Positions 8,474 to 15,420 of a DNA stretch of 64,000 nucleotides are shown here, one piece after another. Numbering within the stretch: the stretch's first letter is position 1; the number at the start of each line of letters is the position of its first letter. The stretch is from positions 62,001 through 126,000 of the forward strand of contig NZ_JAIUDA010000009.1 in the NCBI RefSeq assembly GCF_020179835.1, read 5' to 3'. Both the position numbers and the translations under genes were made by a program. Source of the DNA: Pantoea sp. alder81. Lineage in GTDB: Bacteria; Pseudomonadota; Gammaproteobacteria; Enterobacterales; Enterobacteriaceae. The notes below the pieces were generated by a model. The model worked only from the letters and a program-made list of their open reading frames with translations, was not told the DNA's origin and ran no database searches.

Positions 8474-8802
8474 CAGAACGGCATCTTGAAGCCAGGTGGC
8501 AGCTGCATACCAGAAGACACAGAGGCCATTTTCTCTTTCTGCGTTTCATCAATGCGACGTGCCGCATCGTTGAAGGCTGCAGCAATCAGATCTTCCAGCA
8601 TGTCTTTGTCATCTTCCAGCAAGCTTGGATCGACTTCAACACGACGGCAGTTGTGTGCGCCATTGATGGTCACTTTGACCAGGCCAGCGCCTGATTCACC
8701 GGTCACTTCCAGCGCGGCGATCTCTTCCTGAACTTTGGCCATTTTGTCTTGCATCTGCTGGGCCTGTTTCATCAGGTTACCCAATCCGCCTTTACCAAAC
8801 AT
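8473..8802 (-). CDS. ybaB: YbaB/EbfC nucleoid-associated protein
   Basis: A small dimeric DNA-binding protein of the YbaB/EbfC family thought to act at the nucleoid. At 109 residues it equals E. coli YbaB. The start MFGKGGLGNLMKQAQQMQ, a glutamine- and methionine-rich helix, is the family N terminus; an in-frame extension to 8967 overlaps dnaX and is rejected. It lies 52 bases after dnaX and overlaps recR by one base. The C terminus SSGMQLPPGFKMPF is conserved in the family. Confidence 0.95.
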   Translation of the reverse strand: MFGKGGLGNLMKQAQQMQDKMAKVQEEIAALEVTGESGAGLVKVTINGAHNCRRVEVDPSLLEDDKDMLEDLIAAAFNDAARRIDETQKEKMASVSSGMQLPPGFKMPF

Positions 8803-8854
8803 AGTCTTCTCTCTCTGCTGGGGCTGCGCGCAACCACGTTGCGACAGCGGGTGT

Positions 8855-10975
8855 TCAAACGGGTCGAATACTCTCTTCATCCAGATCGGCATCGAAGAAT
8901 CGTTGCAGCGTCTGAATGTGAGTATCGCTTGTGATCGACTGGCGCGCCTGCACCAGCTTCTCTTCATAAATGGCCTGACGCCATTCCAGTGGCGTCAATA
9001 CCGCAGGATTATCGTCTTCAACGATGGTCAGTTCAACCGTTTGTCCGGCTGCCTGACTGAGTGCTTCGGTCAGCGCCTGTTTTGCCGACGCTGAATTCAG
9101 GTGACGCTGACTGCTGCGCAAATGCAGCGTGACGGTGTTCTCGCCCACTTCTTTCCACGCATTCAGCGCGACCTGCTGCACCAATTTTGGCAACGTCAGC
9201 GCGGCAATTTCGGCGGCCCACGCATCGCGTTGCTGGGCCTCTTCTGCCAGACGAAGCGCCAGCTCAGGCGTTTTCTCATGCTCCAGAGCGGAACGCAAGG
9301 CTTTTGGCGTTGCCACCGGCTCCGCTTTCACTTCCACCGTTTGCTGTGCTTTCCAGCGATAGGCTTCTGGCTTGGCGGGCGTTTTTACCGCCGGTTCAGA
9401 CGCACGCTGCTGCACGCGTTCAGTGACACTGGCAAGCCGTTCCAGCGCCGGATTCGCCGGCCGCGCGGGACGCGCTGCCGGCTCACTCTTTTTTGCTTTG
9501 CCGGCTCCCTGACGCAGCAACTGCGTTCGCGCCTGTAACAGCTGGCTGGTGGAGTCGGACATATGCTCTGGCGCCGGTTGCATATCGGCGTAATCATCGG
9601 CCATCGGCGGTGCTTCCTGCATCGGCGGCGCCATCTGTGGCTGCGCGGCAGCGGCAGGGCGAGGTGCCGGAGAGGTTGCTGTAGACGCAGCGGCGTGAGC
9701 TGAAGCCGCTGGCGTTGTTGACGCGGCGGTGTTGGCTGAAGCCGCAGGCGTTGTTGACGCGGCAGTGTTGGCTGAAGCCGCTGGCGTTGCCGGCTTAGCA
9801 GACTGAGCGGAAGACGTTGCCGCGGCAGGTGCTTGCGGTGCCGTCTGCGGAATCAGGCTGGGTCGCGCAACCGGTTCGGCAATGCTCGCCTGCGGATGAA
9901 ACGCCAGCGCGCGCAGCAGCGTCATCTCGACGCCCAGGCGACGATCCGGTGCCAGCGGCAGGTCTTTACGTCCCATCAGCAAGGTCTGGTAATAGAGTTG
10001 CACGTCGGCGGGCGGCAATACGCGCGCTAAATCGCGCAGGCGCTGTGCCTGATTCACATCGTCTTCGCCCAGCGAAGCCGGCAGCAGTTGCACCATCGCC
10101 ACGCGATGCAGCAAACGCAGCATCTCCACCAGCAGGGCTTCCCACTCAACACCGCGCGATGCCGCCTGATTGAGCAGCGCCATCACCTGTTCGCCCTGGC
10201 CATCCACCAGCGCTTCAATCAGCGCCAGCGGCTGCTCGTCATCCAGCGTACCCAGCATCTGCGCCACGGTTTCACGCGTGACGCTGCCCTGCCCCATGGC
10301 AATCGCCTGATCGGTCAGGCTCAGTGCATCACGCATACTGCCGTCAGCGGCACGCGCCAGAAGATGCAGCGCGCGCGGCTCGGCAGCAATCTGCTCCTGC
10401 TGCAGTATATGTACCAATTGCTGCTGAATTTGTTCGACGTCGAGCGCTTTAAGATGGAACTGCAGGCAACGCGACAGAATGGTGACCGGCAGTTTTTGCG
10501 GATCGGTGGTCGCCAGCAGGAATTTGACGTGCGACGGCGGCTCTTCCAGCGTTTTCAACAGCGCATTAAAGCTGTGACGCGAGAGCATGTGCACTTCATC
10601 GATCAGGTAAACCTTGAAGCGACCGCGCGCTGGGGCGTACTGCACGTTATCCAGCAGATCGCGCGTGTCTTCAACTTTGGTACGTGACGCGGCATCGATC
10701 TCGATCAGATCGACAAAGCGCCCCTGCTCGATTTCACGGCAGTTATCACACTGACCACATGGCGTGGAGGTGATGCCGGTTTCGCAGTTAAGACCTTTCG
10801 CCAGCAAACGGGCGATAGAGGTTTTCCCTACGCCGCGAGTACCGGAAAAGAGATAAGCATGATGGATTCGTCCCAGTGACAACCCGTTGGCCAGCGCAGT
10901 CAGCACATGTTCCTGACCGACTACGTCAGCGAAAGCCTGGGGACGCCATTTTCGCGCAAGTACCTGATAGCTCAT
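8855..10975 (-). CDS. dnaX: DNA polymerase III subunits tau and gamma
   Basis: Clamp-loader ATPase and replisome organiser. The AAA+ module has Walker A SGTRGVGKT near residues 44-52, a zinc site (Cys64 with CGQCDNC at about 73-79) and the DEVHML box. The full 706-residue product is tau. A -1 slip at A-AAA-AAG (9494-9488) would add one Glu and stop, giving gamma of about 497 residues. The protein is longer than E. coli tau (643) because of an Ala/Pro/Thr-rich linker that includes three 12-residue repeats near residues 395-430. It follows apt and precedes ybaB-recR, the conserved order. Confidence 0.97.
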   Translation of the reverse strand: MSYQVLARKWRPQAFADVVGQEHVLTALANGLSLGRIHHAYLFSGTRGVGKTSIARLLAKGLNCETGITSTPCGQCDNCREIEQGRFVDLIEIDAASRTKVEDTRDLLDNVQYAPARGRFKVYLIDEVHMLSRHSFNALLKTLEEPPSHVKFLLATTDPQKLPVTILSRCLQFHLKALDVEQIQQQLVHILQQEQIAAEPRALHLLARAADGSMRDALSLTDQAIAMGQGSVTRETVAQMLGTLDDEQPLALIEALVDGQGEQVMALLNQAASRGVEWEALLVEMLRLLHRVAMVQLLPASLGEDDVNQAQRLRDLARVLPPADVQLYYQTLLMGRKDLPLAPDRRLGVEMTLLRALAFHPQASIAEPVARPSLIPQTAPQAPAAATSSAQSAKPATPAASANTAASTTPAASANTAASTTPAASAHAAASTATSPAPRPAAAAQPQMAPPMQEAPPMADDYADMQPAPEHMSDSTSQLLQARTQLLRQGAGKAKKSEPAARPARPANPALERLASVTERVQQRASEPAVKTPAKPEAYRWKAQQTVEVKAEPVATPKALRSALEHEKTPELALRLAEEAQQRDAWAAEIAALTLPKLVQQVALNAWKEVGENTVTLHLRSSQRHLNSASAKQALTEALSQAAGQTVELTIVEDDNPAVLTPLEWRQAIYEEKLVQARQSITSDTHIQTLQRFFDADLDEESIRPV
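9456..9510 (-). promoter_or_regulatory. Programmed -1 frameshift signal in dnaX
   Basis: All three parts of the E. coli signal are present on the minus strand. AGGGAG (9510-9505), a Shine-Dalgarno-like stimulator, lies 10 bases before the slippery heptamer AAAAAAG (9494-9488). A GC-rich hairpin (9482-9456; arms GCCGGCAGCGCG and CGCGCGGCCGGC, one mismatch, TCC loop) begins six bases after it. In the -1 frame the next codons are GAG and TGA. Confidence 0.92.
9684..9791. repeat. 36-bp tandem repeat, three units, inside dnaX
   Basis: Units 9684-9719, 9720-9755 and 9756-9791 are in frame and differ at a few bases. Each encodes a 12-residue block of the type TPAASANTAAST. They extend the disordered linker between the clamp-loader part and the tau C-terminal domains, upstream of the frameshift site, so both tau and gamma carry them. 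Confidence 0.88.
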
Positions 10976-11224
10976 GTGGATTCAATCACTGGAATTTATT
11001 GAGTTGGCACAGCGGTGCGGCTATGTGAACCGGGTTCCGCCACAAGACAAAGAGGAAAAATGCAGCTTCGCAACCCCTGTTTATATGGGCAGTAGTCTAA
11101 CAGCCACAACAGGATATGCCTATACCCGCGCTGCAGGCGCTGAATTTCGTCGCGCACCTGCTGGAGCGGTACGATTTATTCGGCATTGATATAAAGGTAC
11201 GGCTGCAGGGATGGGCAATGAAAT

Positions 11225-11252
11225 GCGCCGCGATGGCTAATGCCAGCGGCGC
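11225..11252 (-). terminator. Interrupted stem-loop after apt
   Basis: Outer arms GCGCCGC/GCGGCGC and inner arms TGGC/GCCA form an 11-bp stem with a TAAT loop, eight bases after the apt stop. No T-run follows, so it may act as an attenuator or RNA-stability element between apt and dnaX. In the rest of 10976-11259 I see nothing further. Confidence 0.4.
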
Positions 11253-11259
11253 ACAGGCC

Positions 11260-11811
11260 TTAATGGCCGGGGAAATTCACGAGGCTGTAGCAGTCGATGC
11301 CCATCGCGTTGAGGCGCGCTTCACCGCTCAGATCAAACAGGTTGATCACGAACGCAGCATCTTTGACTTCACCACCGGCACGGCGGATCAGTTTCACTGT
11401 GGCTTCCAGCGTACCGCCGGTGGCCAGCAGATCGTCCACTACCAGCACCACATCACCTGGCTTGATGGCATCTTTGTGCAGCTCCAGCGCATCAGAACCG
11501 TACTCCAGCTCATAGCTCTCGCTGTAAGTTTCACGCGGCAGCTTGCCTGGCTTACGCACCGGAACAAAACCCACGCCCAGACCCAGTGCTACCGGCGCAC
11601 CAAACAGGAAGCCACGCGCTTCGGTGCCCACCACTTTGGTGATGCCTTTGTCACGATAGCGTTCAACCAGAATGGCAATCGACGCGGCATAGGCCTGCGG
11701 ATCTTCCATTAAACTGGTGACGTCACGGAACAGGATGCCCGGCTTAGGGTAGTCAGGGATGCTTTTGATGCTGTTTTTGATGAGTTCAAGCTGCTGAGCA
11801 GTTGCGGTCAT
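11260..11811 (-). CDS. apt: Adenine phosphoribosyltransferase
   Basis: Converts adenine and PRPP to AMP in purine salvage. The 183-residue protein equals the E. coli length. The PRPP-binding motif VVLVVDDLLATGGT is at about residues 121-134, and GTEARGFLFGAP is also conserved. The start MTATAQQLELIKNS is the family N terminus; a longer in-frame start at 11952 adds 47 residues unlike any Apt and is rejected. It is the first gene of the apt, dnaX, ybaB, recR series. Confidence 0.97.
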   Translation of the reverse strand: MTATAQQLELIKNSIKSIPDYPKPGILFRDVTSLMEDPQAYAASIAILVERYRDKGITKVVGTEARGFLFGAPVALGLGVGFVPVRKPGKLPRETYSESYELEYGSDALELHKDAIKPGDVVLVVDDLLATGGTLEATVKLIRRAGGEVKDAAFVINLFDLSGEARLNAMGIDCYSLVNFPGH

Positions 11812-11963
11812 AAGTGTTACGCCTGGAAAAATATCTAATACGCGCAGCTTCTGACAGCGCCAATACCCGGAAACCGGGTTAACGAAGACAGTTAAATGGG
11901 GAAGCCACGCACGAAGATGCCCAAATCTATGCAAATACCCGGCTAAATGCAACCCTGCCGCGC

Positions 11964-12344
11964 TTAATCGCCACTGTCAGCATTTTCTGCCACCACCGGA
12001 ATACGCCACATAAACAGCAGCAGCACGCACAACATCACACCCAGCATAATGCGCACCCACAACATGTTGACCATGTAGATTGAGACGGCAAAGGTGATGA
12101 CAATCAGCAACATGGCGCGCCCTTTGGCACCGGGCGGCATGGCACGATGCTGTTGCCAGTGGCGAATATAGCGGCCAAACGGCGAGCGCCACAGCAGCCA
12201 ATGGTGAAAACGCGGTGACGAGCGGGCAAAACACCAGGCGGCCAGCAACACGAATGGCGTGGTAGGTAATAAAGGTAATACAATGCCCAGCGTACCCAGC
12301 ACAATCGCCAGCCAGCCAAGGCACAGAAGAAAAATTCGTTGCAT
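11964..12344 (-). CDS. ybaN: YbaN, DUF454 inner-membrane protein
   Basis: A 126-residue member of the DUF454 family, function not established. Hydrophobic segments at about residues 3-35 (with the conserved GTLGIVLPLLPTTPF turn) and 80-118 predict three to four membrane helices. The conserved CFARSSPRFHHWLL segment follows the first pair. The start MQRIFLLCLGWLA matches E. coli YbaN (125 residues). It is divergent from priC across 57 bases, as in E. coli. Confidence 0.93.
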   Translation of the reverse strand: MQRIFLLCLGWLAIVLGTLGIVLPLLPTTPFVLLAAWCFARSSPRFHHWLLWRSPFGRYIRHWQQHRAMPPGAKGRAMLLIVITFAVSIYMVNMLWVRIMLGVMLCVLLLFMWRIPVVAENADSGD

Positions 12345-12401
12345 GCCTGATGCCTGATAAAATCGGAACTGCGCTACGTTAACACAGTCGGAATCAGAGT
12401 G

Positions 12402-12914
12402 ATGCCCCAACCGCCCGCACAACAACGTGTGCAGCTAATTATCGATCAATTGCGCCAGCAGATTGCGCAGCAAAAAGACGGCACCTGCCGTCAGCCGCGC
12501 TTCGATTCGCAACTTTTTCGCTGTAAAGGCACGCGGCTGGCCGATTATCTGCACGAGCTGGAGCAAAATATGGCGCAACTGAGCGCCGCTGAAACCGATG
12601 TGGTGCGAAGACAATGGCTGGCAGAAAAAGTACTGGATCAGATTGCTGCGCTGCAACGCGAGTGCCAGAGTCAGCAACTGCGCACTCTACGTGAACGGCC
12701 GCGCATTGATCCGCGCCAGTCGAAGCGCGAAGAGTATCAAGGCTATGAAACCCGCCTGATGGCGATGCTTGAACAGCGTCAGCAGCATCTGGCTCGCGCC
12801 GAAACGCTCAGCGTGCAGCAGCAATTGATCCGTGAAGTGGAAATCCTGCAGGAGCGCCTGGCACGTTGCCGCGCCGCAATGCAGAAACTGGAATTGTCAG
12901 CCCCGGCACGGTAA
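12402..12914 (+). CDS. priC: Primosomal replication protein PriC
   Basis: PriC helps reload the DnaB helicase at stalled forks with long gaps. The 170-residue protein is poorly conserved overall but keeps the family C terminus, a helical segment with YETRLMAMLEQRQQHLAR and LIREVEILQERLARCR. Start: ATG 12402 follows a GTG at 12399 in frame; neither has a strong ribosome site. It normally lies next to rsmS; here a small membrane-protein gene and an ERIC remnant come between them. Confidence 0.87.
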   Translation: MPQPPAQQRVQLIIDQLRQQIAQQKDGTCRQPRFDSQLFRCKGTRLADYLHELEQNMAQLSAAETDVVRRQWLAEKVLDQIAALQRECQSQQLRTLRERPRIDPRQSKREEYQGYETRLMAMLEQRQQHLARAETLSVQQQLIREVEILQERLARCRAAMQKLELSAPAR

Positions 12915-12932
12915 TCACCCCCAACTCTCCTC

Positions 12933-12990
12933 TACCCGTCATACTTCAAATTGCAGGTGCGTTGGCTGCGCCTTGAATTATTTAGGGTAT
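12933..12990. repeat. Internally deleted ERIC element
   Basis: Only the two ends of an ERIC copy remain: ACCCGTCATACTTCAAATTG with GGTGCGTTGGCTGC, fused directly to CTTGAATTATTTAGGGTA. About 60 bases of the central palindrome are missing compared with the copy at 7676-7797. It sits 32 bases ahead of the YeaQ-family start codon and could supply part of its leader. Confidence 0.82.
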
Positions 12991-13022
12991 ATACTTCCCC
13001 CTACGAATTAAGGAGGAAAATC

Positions 13023-13268
13023 ATGACTCTTATCTTTTGGATAGCGATCGGCGTGGTGGCTGGCTGCATCAAACGCATGATTTTTCCCGGTCGACCGGGC
13101 GGGTTTGTGCCCACGCTGGTGCTGGCGGTGATTGGTGCCCTAATTGGGGGTTACATCGCCACCTATTTTACCACCGGCGATTTAGCCACCTTGCATCCGG
13201 CGGGTTTTGGTGTGGCACTGCTGGGATCGGTATTGATGCTGCTGGTGGCGGCAAAATTACGTATTTAA
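13023..13268 (+). CDS. Small GlsB/YeaQ/YmgE-family membrane protein
   Basis: An 81-residue protein of the family often named transglycosylase-associated protein, common in stress-induced operons; biochemical function unknown. Three hydrophobic segments (about residues 2-20, 27-48 and 58-80) suggest three membrane helices with glycine-rich turns typical of the family (GRPGGFVPT). A strong ribosome site AAGGAGG precedes ATG 13023. It lies between priC and rsmS, where E. coli has no gene, and 11 bases before rsmS, so the two are probably co-transcribed. Confidence 0.88.
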   Translation: MTLIFWIAIGVVAGCIKRMIFPGRPGGFVPTLVLAVIGALIGGYIATYFTTGDLATLHPAGFGVALLGSVLMLLVAAKLRI

Positions 13269-13279
13269 AAGGAGAAGTT

Positions 13280-13435
13280 ATGTCACTGGAAACTGCATCT
13301 GACGAGATCAAACTGGCGGTGGATTTAATTCAACTGCTGGAAGAGAACCAGGTGCCCACCGCGACGGTATTGGCCGCGCTGGCGATAGTGCAACATGACT
13401 ATCAGCAAAAACAGGCGGCTGAAAGCGCGAATTAA
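13280..13435 (+). CDS. rsmS: RsmS (YbaM), DUF2496 regulatory protein
   Basis: A 51-residue acidic protein of the DUF2496 family, E. coli YbaM, called RsmS in plant-pathogenic enterobacteria where it affects Rsm-controlled traits. The conserved KLAVDLIQLLEENQ core and QHDYQQK tail are visible. AGGAG stands ahead of ATG 13280. Its stop overlaps the acrR stop on the opposite strand by four bases. The mechanosensitive channel gene mscK, which follows acrR in E. coli, is missing here. Confidence 0.92.
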   Translation: MSLETASDEIKLAVDLIQLLEENQVPTATVLAALAIVQHDYQQKQAAESAN

Positions 13436-14070
13436 CGCGCGCCAGACATCGTCGGACTGAGCCGCAGCATATCTATAAAGGCATCTACCAGCTGCGGCGC
13501 ATCGGCTGCCAGATCAAACGCCTGCGGGTTAAACAGCCAGTTTTCCATCATGCCGTTGATGTAACCGCACATCAGACGCGCCGACTGCAAGGTGTTCAAC
13601 CCCGCTGGCAACTGGCCCACGTCGATACATTCACGTAGCACCAATTCAATTCGGTCGTAACACTCAAGCAGTAAACTTTGACGCATATCCTGTAATGTCG
13701 ACATTTCGCCAACAAATTCACATTTATGGAAGATAATCTCCATTAATGCGCGTCTTTGTGGATCCTTTGCTGTGGCGTCAAGGATATAGATCAACATCGA
13801 ACGAATAACAGAAAGTGGATCGCCCGGGTATTTTGTCTGATACTCAAGTTCCACATCGTCAAGCCCAGCGTCACACCGAAGCCAGATTTCATGCAGAACA
13901 TCGGCTTTATTTTTGAAATGCCAGTAGATAGCACCGCGCGTGACGCCGGCCGCTGTTGCGATATCTGCCAGGGAAGTGGCAGCCACACCATGTTCAGAGA
14001 AGTGTGCTAAAGCGGCATCCAGAATTTGGTTCCGCGTTTCAAGTGCTTGCGCTTTGGTTTTTCGTGCCAT
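13432..14070 (-). CDS. acrR: TetR-family repressor AcrR
   Basis: Drug-responsive repressor of acrAB and of itself. The 212-residue protein has the N-terminal TetR helix-turn-helix (TSLADIATAAGVTRGAIYWHF at about 32-52) and a C-terminal ligand and dimer domain. Start MARKTKAQALETRNQILD is the family N terminus. It is divergent from acrA over 142 bases that hold the AcrR operator at 14100-14123. It converges on and overlaps rsmS. Confidence 0.97.
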   Translation of the reverse strand: MARKTKAQALETRNQILDAALAHFSEHGVAATSLADIATAAGVTRGAIYWHFKNKADVLHEIWLRCDAGLDDVELEYQTKYPGDPLSVIRSMLIYILDATAKDPQRRALMEIIFHKCEFVGEMSTLQDMRQSLLLECYDRIELVLRECIDVGQLPAGLNTLQSARLMCGYINGMMENWLFNPQAFDLAADAPQLVDAFIDMLRLSPTMSGAR

Positions 14071-14099
14071 AGAGGACTTTTTTTACAAACTGGCAAGTT

Positions 14100-14123
14100 T
14101 ACATACATTTGTGAATGTATGTA
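14100..14123. promoter_or_regulatory. AcrR operator
   Basis: A 24-bp inverted repeat with arms TACATACATT and AATGTATGTA around a four-base centre (TGTG) lies 29 bases upstream of the acrR start and 89 bases ahead of acrA. To my recollection it is identical to the E. coli AcrR operator. Confidence 0.92.
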
Positions 14124-14212
14124 CCATAGCACGACCCGTGTTTTAACGCAGCAATGGGTTTATCGGTTTGTGATCCATTGATCATTTGATATCGGACACT
14201 AGAGGTTTATTT

Positions 14213-15403
14213 ATGAATAAAAACAGAGGATTAGCGCCTCTGGCGGCCGTCCTGATGCTTTCAGGCAGCTTTGTGTTAACAGGATGTGATGATAATAAAT
14301 CCCAGCAAGCCGCCCAGCAGCAGCCCCCAGAAGTGGGTGTTGTGACGTTAAAAAACGAGCCTTTGAAAATTACCACCGAATTGCCAGGTCGTACTTCGGC
14401 ATTCCGCGTGGCAGAAGTGCGCCCTCAGGTGTCAGGCATTATTCTGAAGCGTAATTTTGAGGAAGGAACGGATATCAAAGCAGGCGTTTCCCTGTATCAG
14501 ATCGATCCGGCAACTTACCAGGCGGCTTATGACAGCGCCAAAGGCGATTTAGCACAGGCGCAAGCCAATGCACACGTCGCGCAGTTAACCATCAAACGTT
14601 ATAAGCCACTGCTGGGTACTAAGTACATCAGTCAGCAGGACTATGACACCGCTGCGGCTACCGCTGCGCAGACGGCTGCTGCCGTTCAGGCAGCGCAAGC
14701 CAACGTGGAAACCGCACGCATCAATCTGGCGTATACCAAAGTGACCTCGCCGATCAGCGGTCGCATTGGTAAATCGTCTGTGACTGAAGGTGCTTTGGTC
14801 TCCAGCGGTCAGACTACCGCTTTGGCCACCGTGCAACAGCTCGACCCTATGTACGTTGATGTGACCCAATCCAGCGATGATTTCCTGCGTTTGCGCGCAG
14901 AGCTGGAATCCGGTCAGCTGAAACAGAATGACGGTAAAGCCAACGTCACGCTCTTGATGCAAAACGGTAACGCATACAGCCAGCCAGGCACATTGGAATT
15001 CTCTGATGTGACCGTGGATGAAACCACCGGCTCCATCACCCTGCGTGCCATCTTCCCAAATCCAGAGCATCGTCTGTTACCAGGCATGTTCGTGCGTGCA
15101 CGACTGGATGAAGGCACCAACCCATCCGCATTGCTGGTTCCGCAACAGGGTGTCACTCGCACCCCAACCGGTCAGGCTACCGCGATGGTCGTCGGCGCAG
15201 ATAACAAAGTTGAAGTTCGTAACATCACCGCTAATCAGGCATTTGGTGACAAATGGCTGGTAACGGACGGCCTGAAAGAGGGCGATCGCGTGATCACCGT
15301 CGGTCTTCAGCGTGCCAAGCCAGGTGCGCAGGTGACACCACAAGAAGTCAAAGATGATGCCAAAGCAGCGCCAGAAACTCAGTCTGCTAAATCATCGTCG
15401 TAA
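14213..15403 (+). CDS. acrA: Efflux pump periplasmic adaptor AcrA
   Basis: Membrane-fusion lipoprotein that joins AcrB to TolC in the tripartite RND multidrug pump. The signal peptide ends in the lipobox LTGC with lipidated Cys25. Lipoyl half-domains flank a long coiled-coil hairpin (about 95-170, alanine and glutamine rich), then beta-barrel and membrane-proximal domains (PGMFVRARLDEG region onward). The start MNKNRGLAPLA matches E. coli AcrA (397 residues; here 396); a nine-codon upstream extension is rejected. It is 17 bases ahead of acrB in one operon. Confidence 0.97.
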   Translation: MNKNRGLAPLAAVLMLSGSFVLTGCDDNKSQQAAQQQPPEVGVVTLKNEPLKITTELPGRTSAFRVAEVRPQVSGIILKRNFEEGTDIKAGVSLYQIDPATYQAAYDSAKGDLAQAQANAHVAQLTIKRYKPLLGTKYISQQDYDTAAATAAQTAAAVQAAQANVETARINLAYTKVTSPISGRIGKSSVTEGALVSSGQTTALATVQQLDPMYVDVTQSSDDFLRLRAELESGQLKQNDGKANVTLLMQNGNAYSQPGTLEFSDVTVDETTGSITLRAIFPNPEHRLLPGMFVRARLDEGTNPSALLVPQQGVTRTPTGQATAMVVGADNKVEVRNITANQAFGDKWLVTDGLKEGDRVITVGLQRAKPGAQVTPQEVKDDAKAAPETQSAKSSS

Positions 15404-15420
15404 ACAGGAGCCACTGATAC

